Origin: Heterotrichella gracilis
Lineage: Eukaryota; Sar; Xanthophyceae; Tribonematales; Xanthonemataceae
Direction: 5' to 3'
Length of the DNA stretch: 64,000 nucleotides
Assembly: GCA_032358255.1 (NCBI GenBank)
Contig: JAULBX010001891.1
Location: forward strand, 88,880-152,879
A program made the translations under genes and the position numbers. Positions 1 through 12,288 of this stretch are shown here, piece after piece; position 1 is the stretch's first letter, and the number at the start of each line of letters is the position of its first letter. Below the pieces are notes generated by a model. It ran no database searches. It saw only the letters and a list, made by a program, of their open reading frames with translations, and was not told the origin of the DNA.

Positions 1-362
1 ATACAGGTGAGTATCTGCCGGGTGGGGCCCACTGGAATGGAGTGGGGGAGATAAGCGGTTTGTGTGCAGAGCTGTGGGAATAGGAAACCAGCGGTAAGCG
101 CTACGCAAGATGGGTGCAGCAGCCCCTGACGCCCAGTACCCATCACCATGCAACGCATCTGCACCAGTCGCAAAGCAGGCATTCTATAGTAGGATGAAAT
201 GGCACAGGGCACGCATGCCTATGAGCAGTCGGTGGTGGGTATTGTGCATGTGGTGGGTGGGTGGGTGGGTGGGTGGTGCTCACCAGGCAAATAGATGCTC
301 AGCGTAACCACATCCCTCTGGTCTGTGTGCTTGAAGGCCAGCACATACTGTGGCTGCTTCAT
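1..362 (-). CDS. 5' part of an unidentified gene (partial, runs off the window)
   Basis: A probable first exon reads on the minus strand from an ATG at 362-360 in a strong GCCGCC-ATG context to a GTGAGC donor at 283. It encodes 26 residues beginning MKQPQYVLAFKHTDQRD and ending LSIYLP. A pyrimidine/CAG acceptor-like site near position 15 could open the next exon just before the window edge. The product is not recognised and the exon is too short to assign a family. It lies downstream of RPN12 on the same strand, about 1.2 kb away, so it is a separate gene. Start choice rests on context and the clean donor; a different gene or a chance ORF is possible. Confidence 0.4.
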
Positions 363-1535
363 GGCGGCGGTCCTCCACCAGGCACCACCCCTTGTGGCGG
401 GGACGCCTGGTGGCGTGCAGCTGCTAGCAGTGGGGGGTGGGCGGTGGTGCCTGGTGACTCATCGGCTGTGGTGCGCCACCCACCAGTTTGCTGCTGCGCC
501 TCAGGTGATGGTTGGTTGTCGACAGCTGTGGTGATAAGATAACTGGCGTGATGACTACGTGACGTGCTTTATTGCGACACGGTTGCTCAGATGATAATTA
601 TACAGCTAATGGGTGATACTCAACGGCGATTCCTGCGAAAACGTTGCTTATCAAGCCCGCCAGGCGGTTGACAATAGTACTGCGTCACTGCTATCGTTTA
701 TTGCTGGGCAACTGGGTGCCTCAGCCCGAGGAGTGGGTGCCTGTGTGGACGCAGTTTAAAGTGCAACAATGCATGCATATATGGCGGTGCCGCATGGGAG
801 GAGGGAGAGGCGGTTTGCTGTCACAGCCCACTAGTGACAACTTTTGAATAGCCCAATGTGCACAACAAATATATTGTTTGTGTGCCTTTGGAAGGACACA
901 TCTGCGCAGCTTTTGAATGAAAACGCCCATTCGGCCAAGTTTGTCGTGGGTGTCCATTAAACTGCTATCCTCCCCTTGCACAAGGCCTTGGGACAAACCA
1001 CAAGCCCACAGAAAAGAGACGGTGGCTTGCCAACTTGGCGTCACATCTCCAATGGAATCACATCTCCAATGGTCCAGACTGACAGGGAGCTGTGATGCCG
1101 TGTCAACAAGTATGTGCGGAATCCGCTGCATCATGATGCACCAATGTTCCGCCAGCGCGAAGCTGCCAGGGCCAAAATGCTATGGAACTTTACCAACCAG
1201 CACGAATTCTGGTGCTGTGAAACTGCCCTGCTCCAGATTGACGTGGTGGCTAAGGGGGTGGTGATTTACAGCTATACACTCTAAACCACAAAAACCAAGG
1301 CACAAGCCCACACGCAGCAAGCAGTGCACAGCTCAGTGCGGTGACAACAACCCTTGGGAACCAGTGTCTTGCAAGCAGATTGCACTACGCACTCAACACT
1401 TCGCAGCATTCATTGCTAGAACGGCATCTGCATCCCCAGGGGCCGATCACCAAGCCATGGCGCTGCTGCACCCCAGTGCCCATCGCCATCCCAGGCGCTT
1501 GCCCCTTGGCCCAAACACCCATCCCAGTGCGTGCT
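363..1535. other. Intergenic stretch
   Basis: No exon with coding character and matching splice sites was seen on either strand. It would carry the 3' untranslated region of RPN12 (minus strand) and the promoter of the partial gene at the window start. The 12-base phrase CACATCTCCAAT occurs twice close together at about 1,044-1,070. Confidence 0.5.
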
Positions 1536-3415
1536 TCACACAATGCGCTCCATCTCACGTGCATATGTGAGGGCGTTCTTGATGATCTCCAGTGACGGGA
1601 AGTCCTTGGGGTCGGTGGTGGTTGGCTCCTGCAGGAACACCTTGCCTCCCTGTACGCTCCACCCTCGCTGCACAAACACGGGAGGGGAGGGGATCAATTG
1701 ATAGGGTTGTGTATCACAAGAGCGTGTGAAGTGCAGTTGACAGTTATGTGTGCAGCCCTTCTAAAGGTTGGTGATGTCATGGCATGGGCGGGTTTGAACG
1801 CAAGCCTGCTTGATTACAAGGGTTTTGGAGGGCATTGGCCGCTGCTGCTAACAAACGGAAATGGTACAAGCAATGGCAGGACAAGGCTGGGTAGCCCAAG
1901 CTTGTGCAGAGCTGACTGCTGATCTGGCTTTCTTGCCGGAATGCAAGTGATGATAAATAATAGTTGACCGCTGCTGCTGACCCAGCTCCTGCGAATGGAA
2001 CTGCTTTTGCCGGCCTGGTGAGTTGAGGTGGTCAAACGGCATACCTCTTTGGCATACTGCAGCGTCTCCTTCTCATTGGAGAACTTGAACATCTTTTGTG
2101 CACCCGCCAGCGTCAAGTGTGCGTAGGCCCGCTCGCCACACCCAGCAACCTCATCCCTGAAAACACACCTTCAAATTGTCGACTATTGAACAGGCAAGTG
2201 AGGTCTTGCAGCCAAAAGGCGTGGGTCCATTGCCATTCACCCCCCGCACCAGAATGGCACACACTGTTCGCAATTCACCGTCAAGAGCTGCAGGGTTGTG
2301 CTAGTCAGCCACAGGTTCCCCTCTACAAGCACTTGTCCCCAGGGGTTCTGCTTGCTCTGTGTCATAGCCTTGGCGCCCAACGCTAACTGGTCGCTCACCT
2401 GACTGTGCTGGACAGCAGATCCATGAAATAGGCGTATGAGGGGTCTGGCGCCTGCTGCTTGGCTGCCAACACCTTGTTGTACGCCCCCTCCATCAGCCAC
2501 TGCTCCAGCTGAATGGAGTGCTTGATGAAGTCTGCTTGCTGCTCCTGCACAGGAGTGAAAAGAGGCGGTATGGGCTCGAGTCTTGTTCTTGTAGTCGCCT
2601 TGCGAGGACGGTGGCAGTTTGAACACTTTATTCACCAAGTGGGTGACAGTGATGGGTGTGTGCAAGGCTTACCTGTAATGAGATGAGCTCTAGCTCTGTG
2701 TGGAACTCGGCAATGCGATTTTGCACCAGTAATCTCAGGAGGTTCAACCCAATGATGAGGTTCTCTGAGGGCGACTTGGGAAGGATGCCCCTGCACGATT
2801 GGACCATCACGTGTTCAGTATTGTTGTTTGAGAGGGCCCAATGTCCACATGCCAGGGTGGTAGAAGTAGAGAGCTGCACCTTGTATCTGTGTAGTACGTT
2901 TGCAGCTGTTGGAAATTCCTTTCGAAAAGGCCCTCATCTTCCAGCTTTACGCTGAGAAAGACTGCTGCCTCAAGGATGTCCCCTGTTTAACAACATGGGT
3001 GGTTCGTCAGCACTTCTTGAAGGCAAAAGCACCCCTTGCTTCCCTCCAAGCTGTGTGACTTACTTGCAAGTTGGAGCTCTTCAGCAGCGGTAGGCGTTTG
3101 GTCAAAAGTTGGAGGCAGTGCTGAAAATTGCGTCAGTTTGATCTACAAAGTGCATGCAAAAGTGTTGGTGGACGGTGAATGGGGATCATTAGCGGTCCTG
3201 CATGCAAACTTGAATATCGGGGAGTTACCTTGAGCTGAGTCAAAAGTTGAAGACATGTTTGAGCGTCGCCTTTTGCATACGAGACCTACACCAACGAGTT
3301 GTTGTCAGTTGTTGGTGCCATCACTTCCAGATTTGTGATGGTGCCAAGGATGGTGGGCTTGCAACTGCACCTGGAACTGACTGAACGTTTTCTTGGCGTC
3401 TTGGAGGCCCGCCAT
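1536..3415 (-). CDS. RPN12: 26S proteasome regulatory subunit RPN12 (PSMD8)
   Basis: Non-ATPase subunit of the 19S regulatory particle lid, which recognises and deubiquitinates substrates for the proteasome in nucleus and cytosol. Eight exons join in phase: 3415-3371, 3285-3229, 3142-3064, 2982-2880, 2790-2673, 2544-2399, 2156-2045 and 1667-1536, giving 263 residues, close to the usual plant length. Family signatures seen in order: FERNFQQLQTYY, LIIGLNLLRLLVQNRIAEFH, EQWLMEGAYNKVLAAK, AYFMDLL, RDEVAGCGERAY and the C-terminal ALTYAREMERIV, which matches the conserved RPN12 tail. The ATG at 3415-3413 opens a short 15-codon exon and is the only in-frame start compatible with the second exon. The stop is TGA at 1538-1536. 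The first exon is the least certain part; the rest is unambiguous. Confidence 0.95.
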
Positions 3416-4405
3416 GGTTGGTCAGTCCGCGCTTCCCTTTTCACATACAAGCCCTTTCCGCGACTGGTCTGATTGCAACTTTTGCACAATGGGCGTGCCG
3501 TATATATGGTTTACAGCAACCAATCAGTTGTAGGCTGAACTAGTAGATTCGTAACAACCTTAGGACACAGTCTGCATATGAATGCATCACTGTATCACCT
3601 GCTATTATGCGTTGCAAGGAATTGGCTTCAAGTCGGTTTTCCTAAAATGCTGGGGATGCATGTGGTCCCCTGGAGCGTTTCCAGTTCCAACTTGACTTCC
3701 TAGACCTTCAAAGCAACACTTCAGGGTGGAAGAACACCCAAAAGCTGCCGAGCACGCAACAAGCACGCCACATGAACCTCGATCCGCTTCCAGCAGTATG
3801 GAGGGCAGTTGAACTCCTCTCGCCATAGCAGTGCATGCATGCATGTTCAAAACTTCCAGTGAACTGCAAGAGTGCGCGCTGTCTGAACCCCAAACTGGGT
3901 GCAAAACGGCTTGTACACAACCTTAGTGCAAGTGGGTATCACAGTAATACGCAGTACCTGGCAGCAGCAGATGGCTGGGAAGCAGGAAGGCGGGCCAGGC
4001 AAACGGCTAGGCAGCCTCAACACCGATAATGGGGGACCAACCAGCCGCCTAGGTAAGCAAGGGTTCCCCCTATAACCCACGTAGAATACTCCTCCAATGT
4101 GCACCAAACCATACAGTGGACAGCTTCGCTGCGAAAAGTAAACGGGGACAGATCCACCCAAAACTGCTGCTGCCAGCCCAACTCAGGTCTGCACAGTTGT
4201 ACCTGTGCTGAAGGCTAGGCAGCAACACCTACAGCCTTGCACACACCCAATGACAAGCTTGTGCAGCATTGGTGCTTCCCAACCCTTCTCTCTGGCTAGC
4301 CACCTGCTGGCCGTCCTTCTGCAACCCATGCATGCATATGCCCTGCAAACCCTGGCCAAGGGTGTAGCCACCAGGCCCCTCCGTCCAACCACAGGCAGCC
4401 TCAAA
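3416..4405. other. Divergent intergenic region between RPN12 and RPC4
   Basis: The two flanking genes are transcribed away from each other, so this should hold both promoters and both 5' untranslated regions. No convincing coding exon was seen. A TGCATGCATGCA run lies at about 3,834-3,845. The open frame of RPC4 extends upstream of 4,406 without a stop to about 4,205 and has another ATG at 4,250, so the RPC4 N-terminus could reach into this stretch. Confidence 0.5.
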
Positions 4406-7400
4406 ATGACTGCAACCCCCGTGGCAGCGGACCGGACCCGCGACAGCGCCGCCGCTGGGCCTGGGCCTTCCAGCAGCGCAACAGCCACCACCAGGGGAGG
4501 GTCACGCAAGGTGCGGCCAGGGACCCTAGTCAGGGTTCTCAGTTAGGGTTTATAGGCTTTGCAGGGCTTAGGGAACGGTGTGAATCCACACTGTAGGGTG
4601 CAGGGAGGTATGGCAAGCAGCATTCGTTGCTCTGCTGGGGGGGGGGCATTCTGTCCAGTCCAGCAGCATGGTTGCAATACGACGCAGCAGGGGAATGCGG
4701 AGTGCACCGCCTTTGCAACGCTGGCATCATCTAAAGACCACACCAGCACTGATCTCATCACCCCTTCCCTCACTCACCGCTATCCCGCTATTCCCCTGCC
4801 AACCCACCTTGACACACCTGCAGATGCGCTTTGCCCCCACCATGCCCACCCGCCGCAAGAAGGAGGAGGGTGGGGGTGGGGGCGGGGGTGGCGGGGGCGG
4901 TACCCCCTCCACGTCTGGTGGAGCGGTGCTTGAAGAGAGCTTCAAAAAGCTGCTGAGCGCGGTAAGGGTCCCTGAACCCTAAACCCTTAATTTAGATGTC
5001 ACGACCCTGGTGCACATGCAGAACCTCGTTTGAGATGATGCATGTGCCCGTGTATGTAAGGCACATGGGTGCTTGGTTGGGGCCATGTGAGTGATCGCGC
5101 CAGCTGGCAGAGGCAACGCTGCCGGAGGCTGCGTGCACAGGGCCATGGGGCAATGGGGGTGTGCGGATTCAGCCAGGTTTGCATGCTCATGTGGCACAGT
5201 AGAGTGCCAGAACAACACACTCTTGGTGCCAGCCCGATTCAGCCCTTTTGGACCAAGGGCAGGTAGCCCCGCACAGTACCTGGGCACAGATAAATATCAT
5301 CGCGGTTTGATCACATTGCATGGGCACATGCAGCCATCTTAGCCCTGGATCACACATAACCTGCAGTGCCATGGTACTGTAATCCGATGCAGTTTATATA
5401 CCTGACAGCAGAACCCTAATCCTTCATCTCAACTTTGTCCTGCAGGCCCAGGCGGATGCGGGGTGGAGCCGCGGCAGGGGGCGGGGGGCCAGGGGCCGGG
5501 GGGGGCAGCAGAGGATGCAAGTGGCGTTTGGAGGAGGAGTGGACGGTGCGTGCCATGTGCATTCGGGGCTGGGCAGGGCTTCTTTAATCGCGGTCACTGG
5601 TGCAGTAATCATAAAGCTGCAATACCGCTGCGCAGAGGAATAAAATGCTGTGGTGCACATGGTGGCCACGTCACGGCCATTCTGACGCAACAATCCATGC
5701 TCAACCCGTGCCCTCACAACCAAGACATGGTCCTTGCATGACAACATGTCCACTGCATCAGCTACAGTTGCTATCGCAGATGAGTTGCCATGCCCGGACA
5801 CCCCAACACGTCACAATGCACACCATACTTTTTATCCGCATTCCAGCAGCCCACGCCATGCGGGTCCAAAACCCTTGCCCAACCCTCAACCCTAAGCTCA
5901 CAACCCTGAACCCTGCAGTGCGACCGGGCAGCGGCGGCGGGCGGCTAGGTGTGGGTGCCCGGCTGTACAAGGAAGGGGGCGTGAAGGGGGAGGGGGGGCA
6001 GGATGGCGCACATGATGGCATGTTGGAAGGGGAGCCTGACGAGGGGGGGCCCATCCTCGATTACTCCCAGTATTACCCTACGCTGCTCCCCTTGCGACCG
6101 CAAGAGGAGGATGGTATGGATGGCGAAGGGGAGGATGAGGTGGCGCCGCCTGACCTGATGGTGTATGAGGTGGGTGCAGGGTGTGGGGGGTGTGTGGGGG
6201 AGGAGAAGGGTGCATGGAGGTTGGGGGGTACTGGGAAGGGTAGGTATGGGCGCATGGGTGCATGGGTGCCTACACAGGGAGGCCACCAGGCACACAACTG
6301 CCACCACTTCACCTCCATTATCCATGTTGGCCTCTCCGTCATTCGTCACTGCTACACCGTATGGTCTGAGTCCTTGATATCAAGCATGGATGCGAGACTA
6401 CATAAGCCTACTCGAGTCAAGTGGTAGGTCTCGCATCCCTGCTTGATATCAAGGACCCAAACCATACAGTGTAACAGTCACCCCTCCCACTTGTTGGCCT
6501 CACCTCCCCGCTCTTTTTCCCTTGGAGGTAGCAAATCAAGCACTGAAATTTGGCCTGTGCCCCCCTTGATGCAGGACCCCTCCGCCTCCCTACCTCCTGC
6601 GCAAGAGCTGGGCTTGGATGATGAAGACAGCGAAGGCAGGCTGCTGCTATTCCAGTTCCCCCCTTTGCTGCCACTGAGGGGAGGGAAGTCGAGCGCCAGC
6701 CTGGACGAGGGTGCATCGCCAGGCGGAACCACCCTGGAGCAGCTGCCAGGTGGCAGGCTGGGGAAGCTGCTGGTGCGTGCAGAGCGAGGTTGGTGCATGG
6801 GTACACGCACAGCCTTAATTTAACACCGAAGCAATTACGCAATCACTTAGAAAGAAAGAAAGGGAACGCACAGAGGCGTAGTTACAATGACAAGCAAGGC
6901 TCCCATGGTACTAAATTTCAACAGACAGGGGAAAGTACGCTGTATACGTATGACAGGTCTCCCTTGATGATGGCAGTAGTGATCGACATGGAAGGGTTTC
7001 ACTGGTGTCTGTAGCTGTAGATGCATACGCTAGTGGCACTCACTATTCACCTGTCTCCTATCGTCCCATTACCCCATCCTTCCCTCCCGCCCAGAGGTGT
7101 TTCAGGGCGGCCAGGTGAAGCTGGTGCCTGTTGCTGTAGATGCGCGCCCTCATTGGGAGGGGTGCACGCGCGAATGTGCCAATGGCACTCACCACTCACC
7201 TGTCCTCTGCCACCTCACATACACCCCCCACACCCCACCTAACATACACCCCTCATCCCCCCACCACCCCTCCCCCCCCGCCCCCAGGTGTTTGATAGCG
7301 GCCTTGTGAAGCTGGTGATTGGCGACGTGGTGCTCGACGTGGGCCCGGGGGTGTCCTGCCGCCACCGCCAGGAGATTGCCGCCATCAGCGCGCAGGAGCG

Positions 7401-8513
7401 GGGGGCTGTGTGGCTGGGGGAGGTGGGGCAGAGGGCGGTGTGCACGCCGGATGTGGGGCAGCTGCTGAGGTGAGGGGGGTGGGGTGGGGGGTGGGGGGCA
7501 TGTGGGGTAGGGTGGGTGGGTGTAGGGGCAGGGGATGTGGGGCAGCTGCAGAGGGTCGGAGGGGCCCGTGGAGTGGGGCGGTGTACCATCATTGCAGTCT
7601 ACACAGGCCACAGGGTGCGGTGACCGGCACCCCATCAGCCAGCTGGGGATTGGCTGGGATTGGTTCCAGCCAATCGCCAACCGAAACCCTAAACGGCGTG
7701 CTGGCCCCAGGGCCAGATGGCCATGCAGGCTGCCGCTGTACTGTCTGTGCGGTAGGGTTTTGTAGGAGGGCAACAAGGGTTCATGTGCAATGGGGCTACG
7801 CTGACTGGCCTCTTCCTCACCCTATGCAGTGACGAGCCGGTCCCTGATTGGCCCAGAGCCATCCACCATCCGCCACGTGGCGCCCGTGGGGGACCCGCAG
7901 CAGCCTCAGCGGCAGGAGGCAGGGGGGCGAATGGCCTGGATGACATGGATATTGATCATGTGAGTGGGTGGGGGGGCTTGGGGGTACATCTGGCTAAATT
8001 GCATGCCATGTGTACTACGGAGCACATCCCAAGTTTGCACAAACACGGTGGTGGGCCCTGTGCAGGTCTTGCATGCCAGATTGCATACAAGGGGTCATAT
8101 TGGAATGCCTGTGATACAAGCTGTATCACTACAGCGCCGCCTACGATGCACCCACAGCAGGCAGGCATAGCTTCCACAGAGTGCAGCACAACAGTTGCAT
8201 GTACTGTAGCTGGACAGCCGGAGTAGCATTCATGCATGCACAGACTGCGCCGCATTGGCCTATCCATATCCAGCCATGGCATGGGTGCGTGCATACCCGA
8301 TTCATGATGATGGAAAGCCTGTGGGCACATGCCCACCCATCTTCTGATGCAACATGCTGTCTACCGCTGCGTGCCATTTAGCTTTGAATTCCTCTCTTGC
8401 AGGTGAAAGAGGAGGAGGGTGGGGGGTGGGTGGTTGGGGATGATGAGCTTATGTCGCCCAGGGCACGCCGCAAGGGGAAGGTGATAGACGAAAGTGAGGT
8501 GGAGTCTGAGTGA
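4406..8513 (+). CDS. RPC4: DNA-directed RNA polymerase III subunit RPC4 (Rpc53/POLR3D)
   Basis: Subunit of the Pol III Rpc4-Rpc5 heterodimer, which acts in initiation and termination on tRNA and 5S genes. Exons 4406-4510, 4824-4961, 5446-5545, 5919-6169, 6575-6772, 7288-7469, 7830-7959 and 8403-8513 join in phase to 404 residues. The diagnostic features are RKMRFAPTMPTRRKKEE near the N-terminus (the family's basic RFAP-x(2)-PxRR motif), an RG-rich segment, LLLFQFP, and the C-terminal core GRLGKLL-VFDSGLVKLVIGDVVLDV ending VCTPDVGQLL. After that core, where the animal protein nearly stops, two further exons add an acidic tail ending in ESEVESE. A poly-Gly run of about 11 residues follows KKEE. 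The ATG at 4406 has a good context; upstream in-frame ATG 4250 is the alternative. Introns hold a long hairpin and a degenerate copy of the exon-6 start. Confidence 0.93.
6350..6475. repeat. Long imperfect inverted repeat inside an RPC4 intron
   Basis: Arm 6350-6400 is almost the reverse complement of 6424-6475, with a spacer of about 23 bases. The inner shared block reads GTCCTTGATATCAAGCA in the second arm's complement. RNA from either strand would fold into a stem of about 47 base pairs. It resembles a small non-autonomous inverted-repeat element or a hairpin-RNA precursor; nothing in the sequence decides which. Confidence 0.85.
7014..7287 (+). repeat. Degenerate duplication of the exon-6 acceptor region of RPC4
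   Basis: Sequence 7014-7130 resembles 7131-7320: GCTGTAGATGC, the phrase GGCACTCAC-ATTCACCTGTC (second copy CACTCACC), a pyrimidine tract, CCCAG and then GTGTTT(C/G)A-GGC...GTGAAGCTGGTG. The downstream copy carries the real exon, because it continues into the conserved VKLVIGDVVLDV core in the correct phase. The upstream copy loses that core, so it is read as a decayed duplicate rather than an exon. Confidence 0.7.
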
Positions 8514-10369
8514 GGGCACTGATGGCGCGGATGGCAGAGACAGCTGGGCGCTGTCTAGGAGCACCGTGCACGTGACGTTCATGTATTCCCTGTACGTTTT
8601 AAGGGTATATGTATTCAAATAGTGAGTAGGTGAGGGGTTGGAGATTCAATTTACCGTGAATATTACCGTGAATTAAGGGGCCGAGCCGCTTTTGTCTCCA
8701 ACCGTGCAACTTGTCAGTGTCATCCAGGGTCATCCACAATGCTACCATCAAAATGCTATGGTCAGGTCTGACTCAGAATTTGCAGGCACTGAGTGCACTT
8801 TCAGGGTCCACTTCAAAATTTACCTCCTACAAGGACTCGTCCTGCAAAAGCTAGGCAGGATTTGGGCTTGCACCTGCAGCCAGCCCATAACTACACGTTC
8901 CAAATTTCTTTCTTACAAATGCTGCTTTCAACTGGCATGTTGGCAAACTTGTCGCTGCGGCACACAAGCAGCAATTCACCGTTCAGTGTGCATGTAATAA
9001 TGTTCCATCTTATGCAGATACTTTGTGCGACTGCCACATCATACTTGTGCACCTGCCATAAAGTGTGGGATCTCAGTCCCAATTGTTCAACCGTTTGACT
9101 TGCCATGCTGGGTGCATGGTGCCAAAACGCTGCAGAGAAAATAGTTAGGCAACCCAAGGCTTGCTGCCGTGGAAGGGCAGTGCCGGGTAAATGGTTTGGC
9201 CACTGTACTGGATGCACAGTGCCGGGTAAAACGGGGCCAGGCTTGCTGCTGTGGAAGAGCAGTGCCCGCCATGCATGAAAAGGTGGCTCCTGCAGTGGAT
9301 GTGCAGGGCCCAAGAGCAAAAAAACAAAAGAAAATTGTGCGCTGCAGTGGATGTGCAGCACAAAGACGCCAGTTCTGACCCCAAGACAATACAAGCTAGC
9401 AGTTCAGCGTCCCACAAGGATAACTGGGAGCAGGGGGCAAACCACCAGCATGCCCGACATAACGCTTTGCAACACACCCAACCCCGAGTGAACCCCCTTG
9501 CCAAATGTCAGCACATAACTCATAAGCGGCTATACAGCCAGGGCCTCGCATAGTGGTGGGGGAGTGAGGCCCGATGTGCGTAACAAAAAAACAAAAGGAG
9601 TCTGGTGGCAGTTCACTCAATACAGAAACGGGAGGCACCCTAGCCTCAAACCCTAACCCCCCTTGTGTTGCAGAACCAAGTGCCGGCTGCTGGCCAACGA
9701 GAAACGCGGATGCCTTGCATCCCATCTGCACTGGTCTCCCTATACGAACGGCTCTGGAGGCACTGGTGGTCAAGTCCAGACCAGGCAGTTCACGAGTGGC
9801 GCGTGCACCTCACGCAGCTGAGCGTCAGAGCCCAAAGCAAAGGTAGGGCTCTGGCGCGTCCAAACAGAAAGCATACGTTTATGGCACAGCTTAAATGTAG
9901 CAAAAAGGTGGGCGCAGGGAAGCGTCGCACAATACGCAGCTACCGAGCACGATAAATTGATGGAACAGGCTCGGTGGTGGGGGTGGGCATGCGCAGAGGC
10001 AACGGCTGGGTAAACCCGGTGCTCAGAACTGCTCGTCAAAGTTGCAACCCCATGCAACCCCAAAGTGTCAACCCAAACAAGCACTAGTGTTGACTATGAT
10101 ACAGCGGCACGCGCACAAAGGAGAGTTCACTGCGGTGGTGTGACCACGGTAAAAGAGCACCACTGCATAGCAAACAAAAGCACCCGTGAAACAGTTTCTA
10201 GCACTATTAACACAGTCACTCGTGCGCTCAACTCTGGCTGTGCACAACACGCTCAGTTCCTACTCTACACTCTCGCTCTCACACTCACGCTCAGTACCAG
10301 TACAGCCTTGCTGAACCGGCCTGCTTATGCAGGCCAAAACTGTCACCAGGAGCGCTGCGCTCGCGGCAG
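8514..10369. other. Convergent intergenic region between RPC4 and DDX6
   Basis: No supported gene. Short direct repeats cluster at 9156-9362: GCTTGCTGC-GTGGAAG occurs at about 9,160 and 9,242, CAGTGCCGGGTAAA at about 9,178 and 9,220, and CTGCAGTGGATGTGCAG at about 9,291 and 9,343. The block AAAAAACAAAAG appears at about 9,318 and 9,585. An isolated AACCCTAACCC lies near 9,650. Confidence 0.5.
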
Positions 10370-12288
10370 CTACTGGCAGTACAGGGACTTCTCAATGACG
10401 GGGGGAATGGGCTTGATCTCGGTGCCCAGCTCCTGCTCTGTCTTGTACAGGTTGAACCTGTCGTCGTAGGTGATGAGGTTCACCGCCAGGCCCAGGTGGC
10501 CAAAGCGGCCCGAGCGCCCCACGCGGTGCAGGTAGGTCTCCGAGTTCTTGGGGAAGTCAAAGTTGATGACCACGTTCACAGCTTGAATATCAATGCCTCG
10601 GGTGAAGAGGTCTGCGGTGGGAGAGGGTGGGTTACAGAAGTGCATCTACATGCTGCAGTATCCTGTGTAAACCACTAGGTAAATTGTCTGCTGTGCCAAA
10701 GGGCTTGGCGTGGCAACCAATATCATGCAGCAGCGCACTGGCGTGGCCAAGGTTATGCACAGATACCCTACGCCGCCGTAGCAAACCATGGACTCACCAG
10801 AAGACACCAAGTTCCTACAGTTGCCGTTCCTGAAGTCGTGGAACACCCTGTTCCTGTGGCTTTGCAACATCTTGGCGTGGATGTAGAAGCAGGAGTAGCC
10901 CAACTCGGTGATCTTCTTGGCCAGGAGCTCCACGCGGTTCACAGAGTTGCAGAAGATGATGGACTGGTTGATTTGCAACTGCACAGGGACAGGTTTGTGT
11001 CCAACATCAGCAAGCTGTCCATGGTTGAGGCTACGCAACTGCTTGCGGGCAGGTGAAAAAAGTCCCTTACCTTTGAGAACAGGGTGTTCAGACAGTGCAC
11101 CTTCTGCTTCTCCTCCACAAAGGCGTAGAACTGCAGCACATCACAGTCGTCTTAATACAGCTGTTTGTTGCAAGTTACGACCTGGTAAGCATAACCCAGC
11201 AAAACCAAGCCAGCCTTCCCAGTTACTAACACGCACCTGCGTGATACCCTTGAGGGTCAGCTCGTCCATCAGGTTGACGATGTATGGCTTCTTCAGGAAC
11301 TTGTCCTTGAACTGCTTCACTGTGACAGGGAAGGTGGCAGAGTACAAGCAGATTTGCCTGTCAGGGGGCAGGAAGGCCACCAGCTGCTCGATGATGGGCT
11401 GGAACTCTGGTGAGAGAAGCTTGTCAGCCTGCAAGGATATCCACGGCCATCAGCCCCCCGCTGCACCTTCCAGAGCAATGGGCAGCAGAAAAAAACTCGG
11501 ATACAAATCGTACCTCGTCCATCACGAGCATCCTGCATTTCCCAAGCTTGGCAACCCCTTTCCCTGACAAGTCCAGAATACGGCCGGGCGTGGCCACGAT
11601 GACGTGCACCGTGTTGTACAGCCTCATGATGTCGTCCTTGAGCTGCGTTCCTCCGGTGGTCACCATGACCTCGACCCCCATATGCTTGCCAAGCTCCTTA
11701 GCGACTTGGGCCGTTTGCAAAGCCAGCTCACGAGTAGGCACCAGGATCATAGCTGCGAGAAACAAGGGCGGTGAGGCACAACCAAGGCGAGCACACGGTA
11801 CAACGGTGTGACCACCCCCATCAGGCAGTACCTTGAACCTCGTTCTTGGTGACATCAATCTTCTCCAGCACGGGAATCGTGAAGGCTGCGGTCTTCCCGG
11901 TGCCATTCTTGGCCCTGGCAAGGATGTCTCTGCCTGTCAAGGCAATGGGAATGGTCTCTTCCTGGACTGGAGATGGACGCTCAAAGCCTTTCTCATAGAT
12001 GCCCATCAACAGCTCGCGCTTCAGAAAGTAGTCCTCAAACTCGTTGCCTTTCGTTGCCGTCACATCCTACAACCACATAGGCACCTAGGTGAGCTGGGAG
12101 CAGCAAAGGTCGTCAACTCGCGAGTGTCAAGCCTGCAAAACGTGCGGTGGGGTTTCTTCAATGGAATGCAGCCTCACCTCGGTCCGGAATCGAGTGTCCT
12201 TGGGGGGGACGCTCAGAGTAGTTTTCCAGTTCTCGGTGGGACCCACAGGCTCCGAAGGTATTTGCGCAGGCTGCGCAATCTGCGCCAT
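10370..12288 (-). CDS. DHH1: DEAD-box RNA helicase of the DDX6/DHH1 family
   Basis: ATP-dependent RNA helicase that couples translational repression to decapping in P-bodies. Seven exons: 12288-12178, 12066-11832, 11752-11514, 11428-11237, 11130-11071, 10978-10798 and 10611-10370, in phase, 419 residues. All helicase motifs are present: Q motif [14 protein letters not shown], motif I AKNGTGKT, Ia PTRELALQT, Ib TPGR, II DEAD (its codons are split DE|AD by the exon 3/4 junction), III SAT, IV IIFCNS, V RGIDI and [12 protein letters not shown]. Subfamily marks are [23 protein letters not shown]-like [23 protein letters not shown], and [11 protein letters not shown]. The ATG at 12288-12286 has the context CTACCATGG; a TTG-led extension upstream was not used. 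No long Q-rich extension is present, unlike yeast Dhh1. Assignment is secure; plant RH6/RH8/RH12 are the nearest named relatives. Confidence 0.97.

Noticed and set aside
7097-7200. Extra RPC4 exon reading VFQGGQVKLVPVAVDARP
   Set aside because: It matches only the first codons of the true exon at 7,288 and then loses the conserved VKLVIGDVVLDV core; direct joining of the 6,772 donor to 7,288 keeps phase and restores the family sequence.
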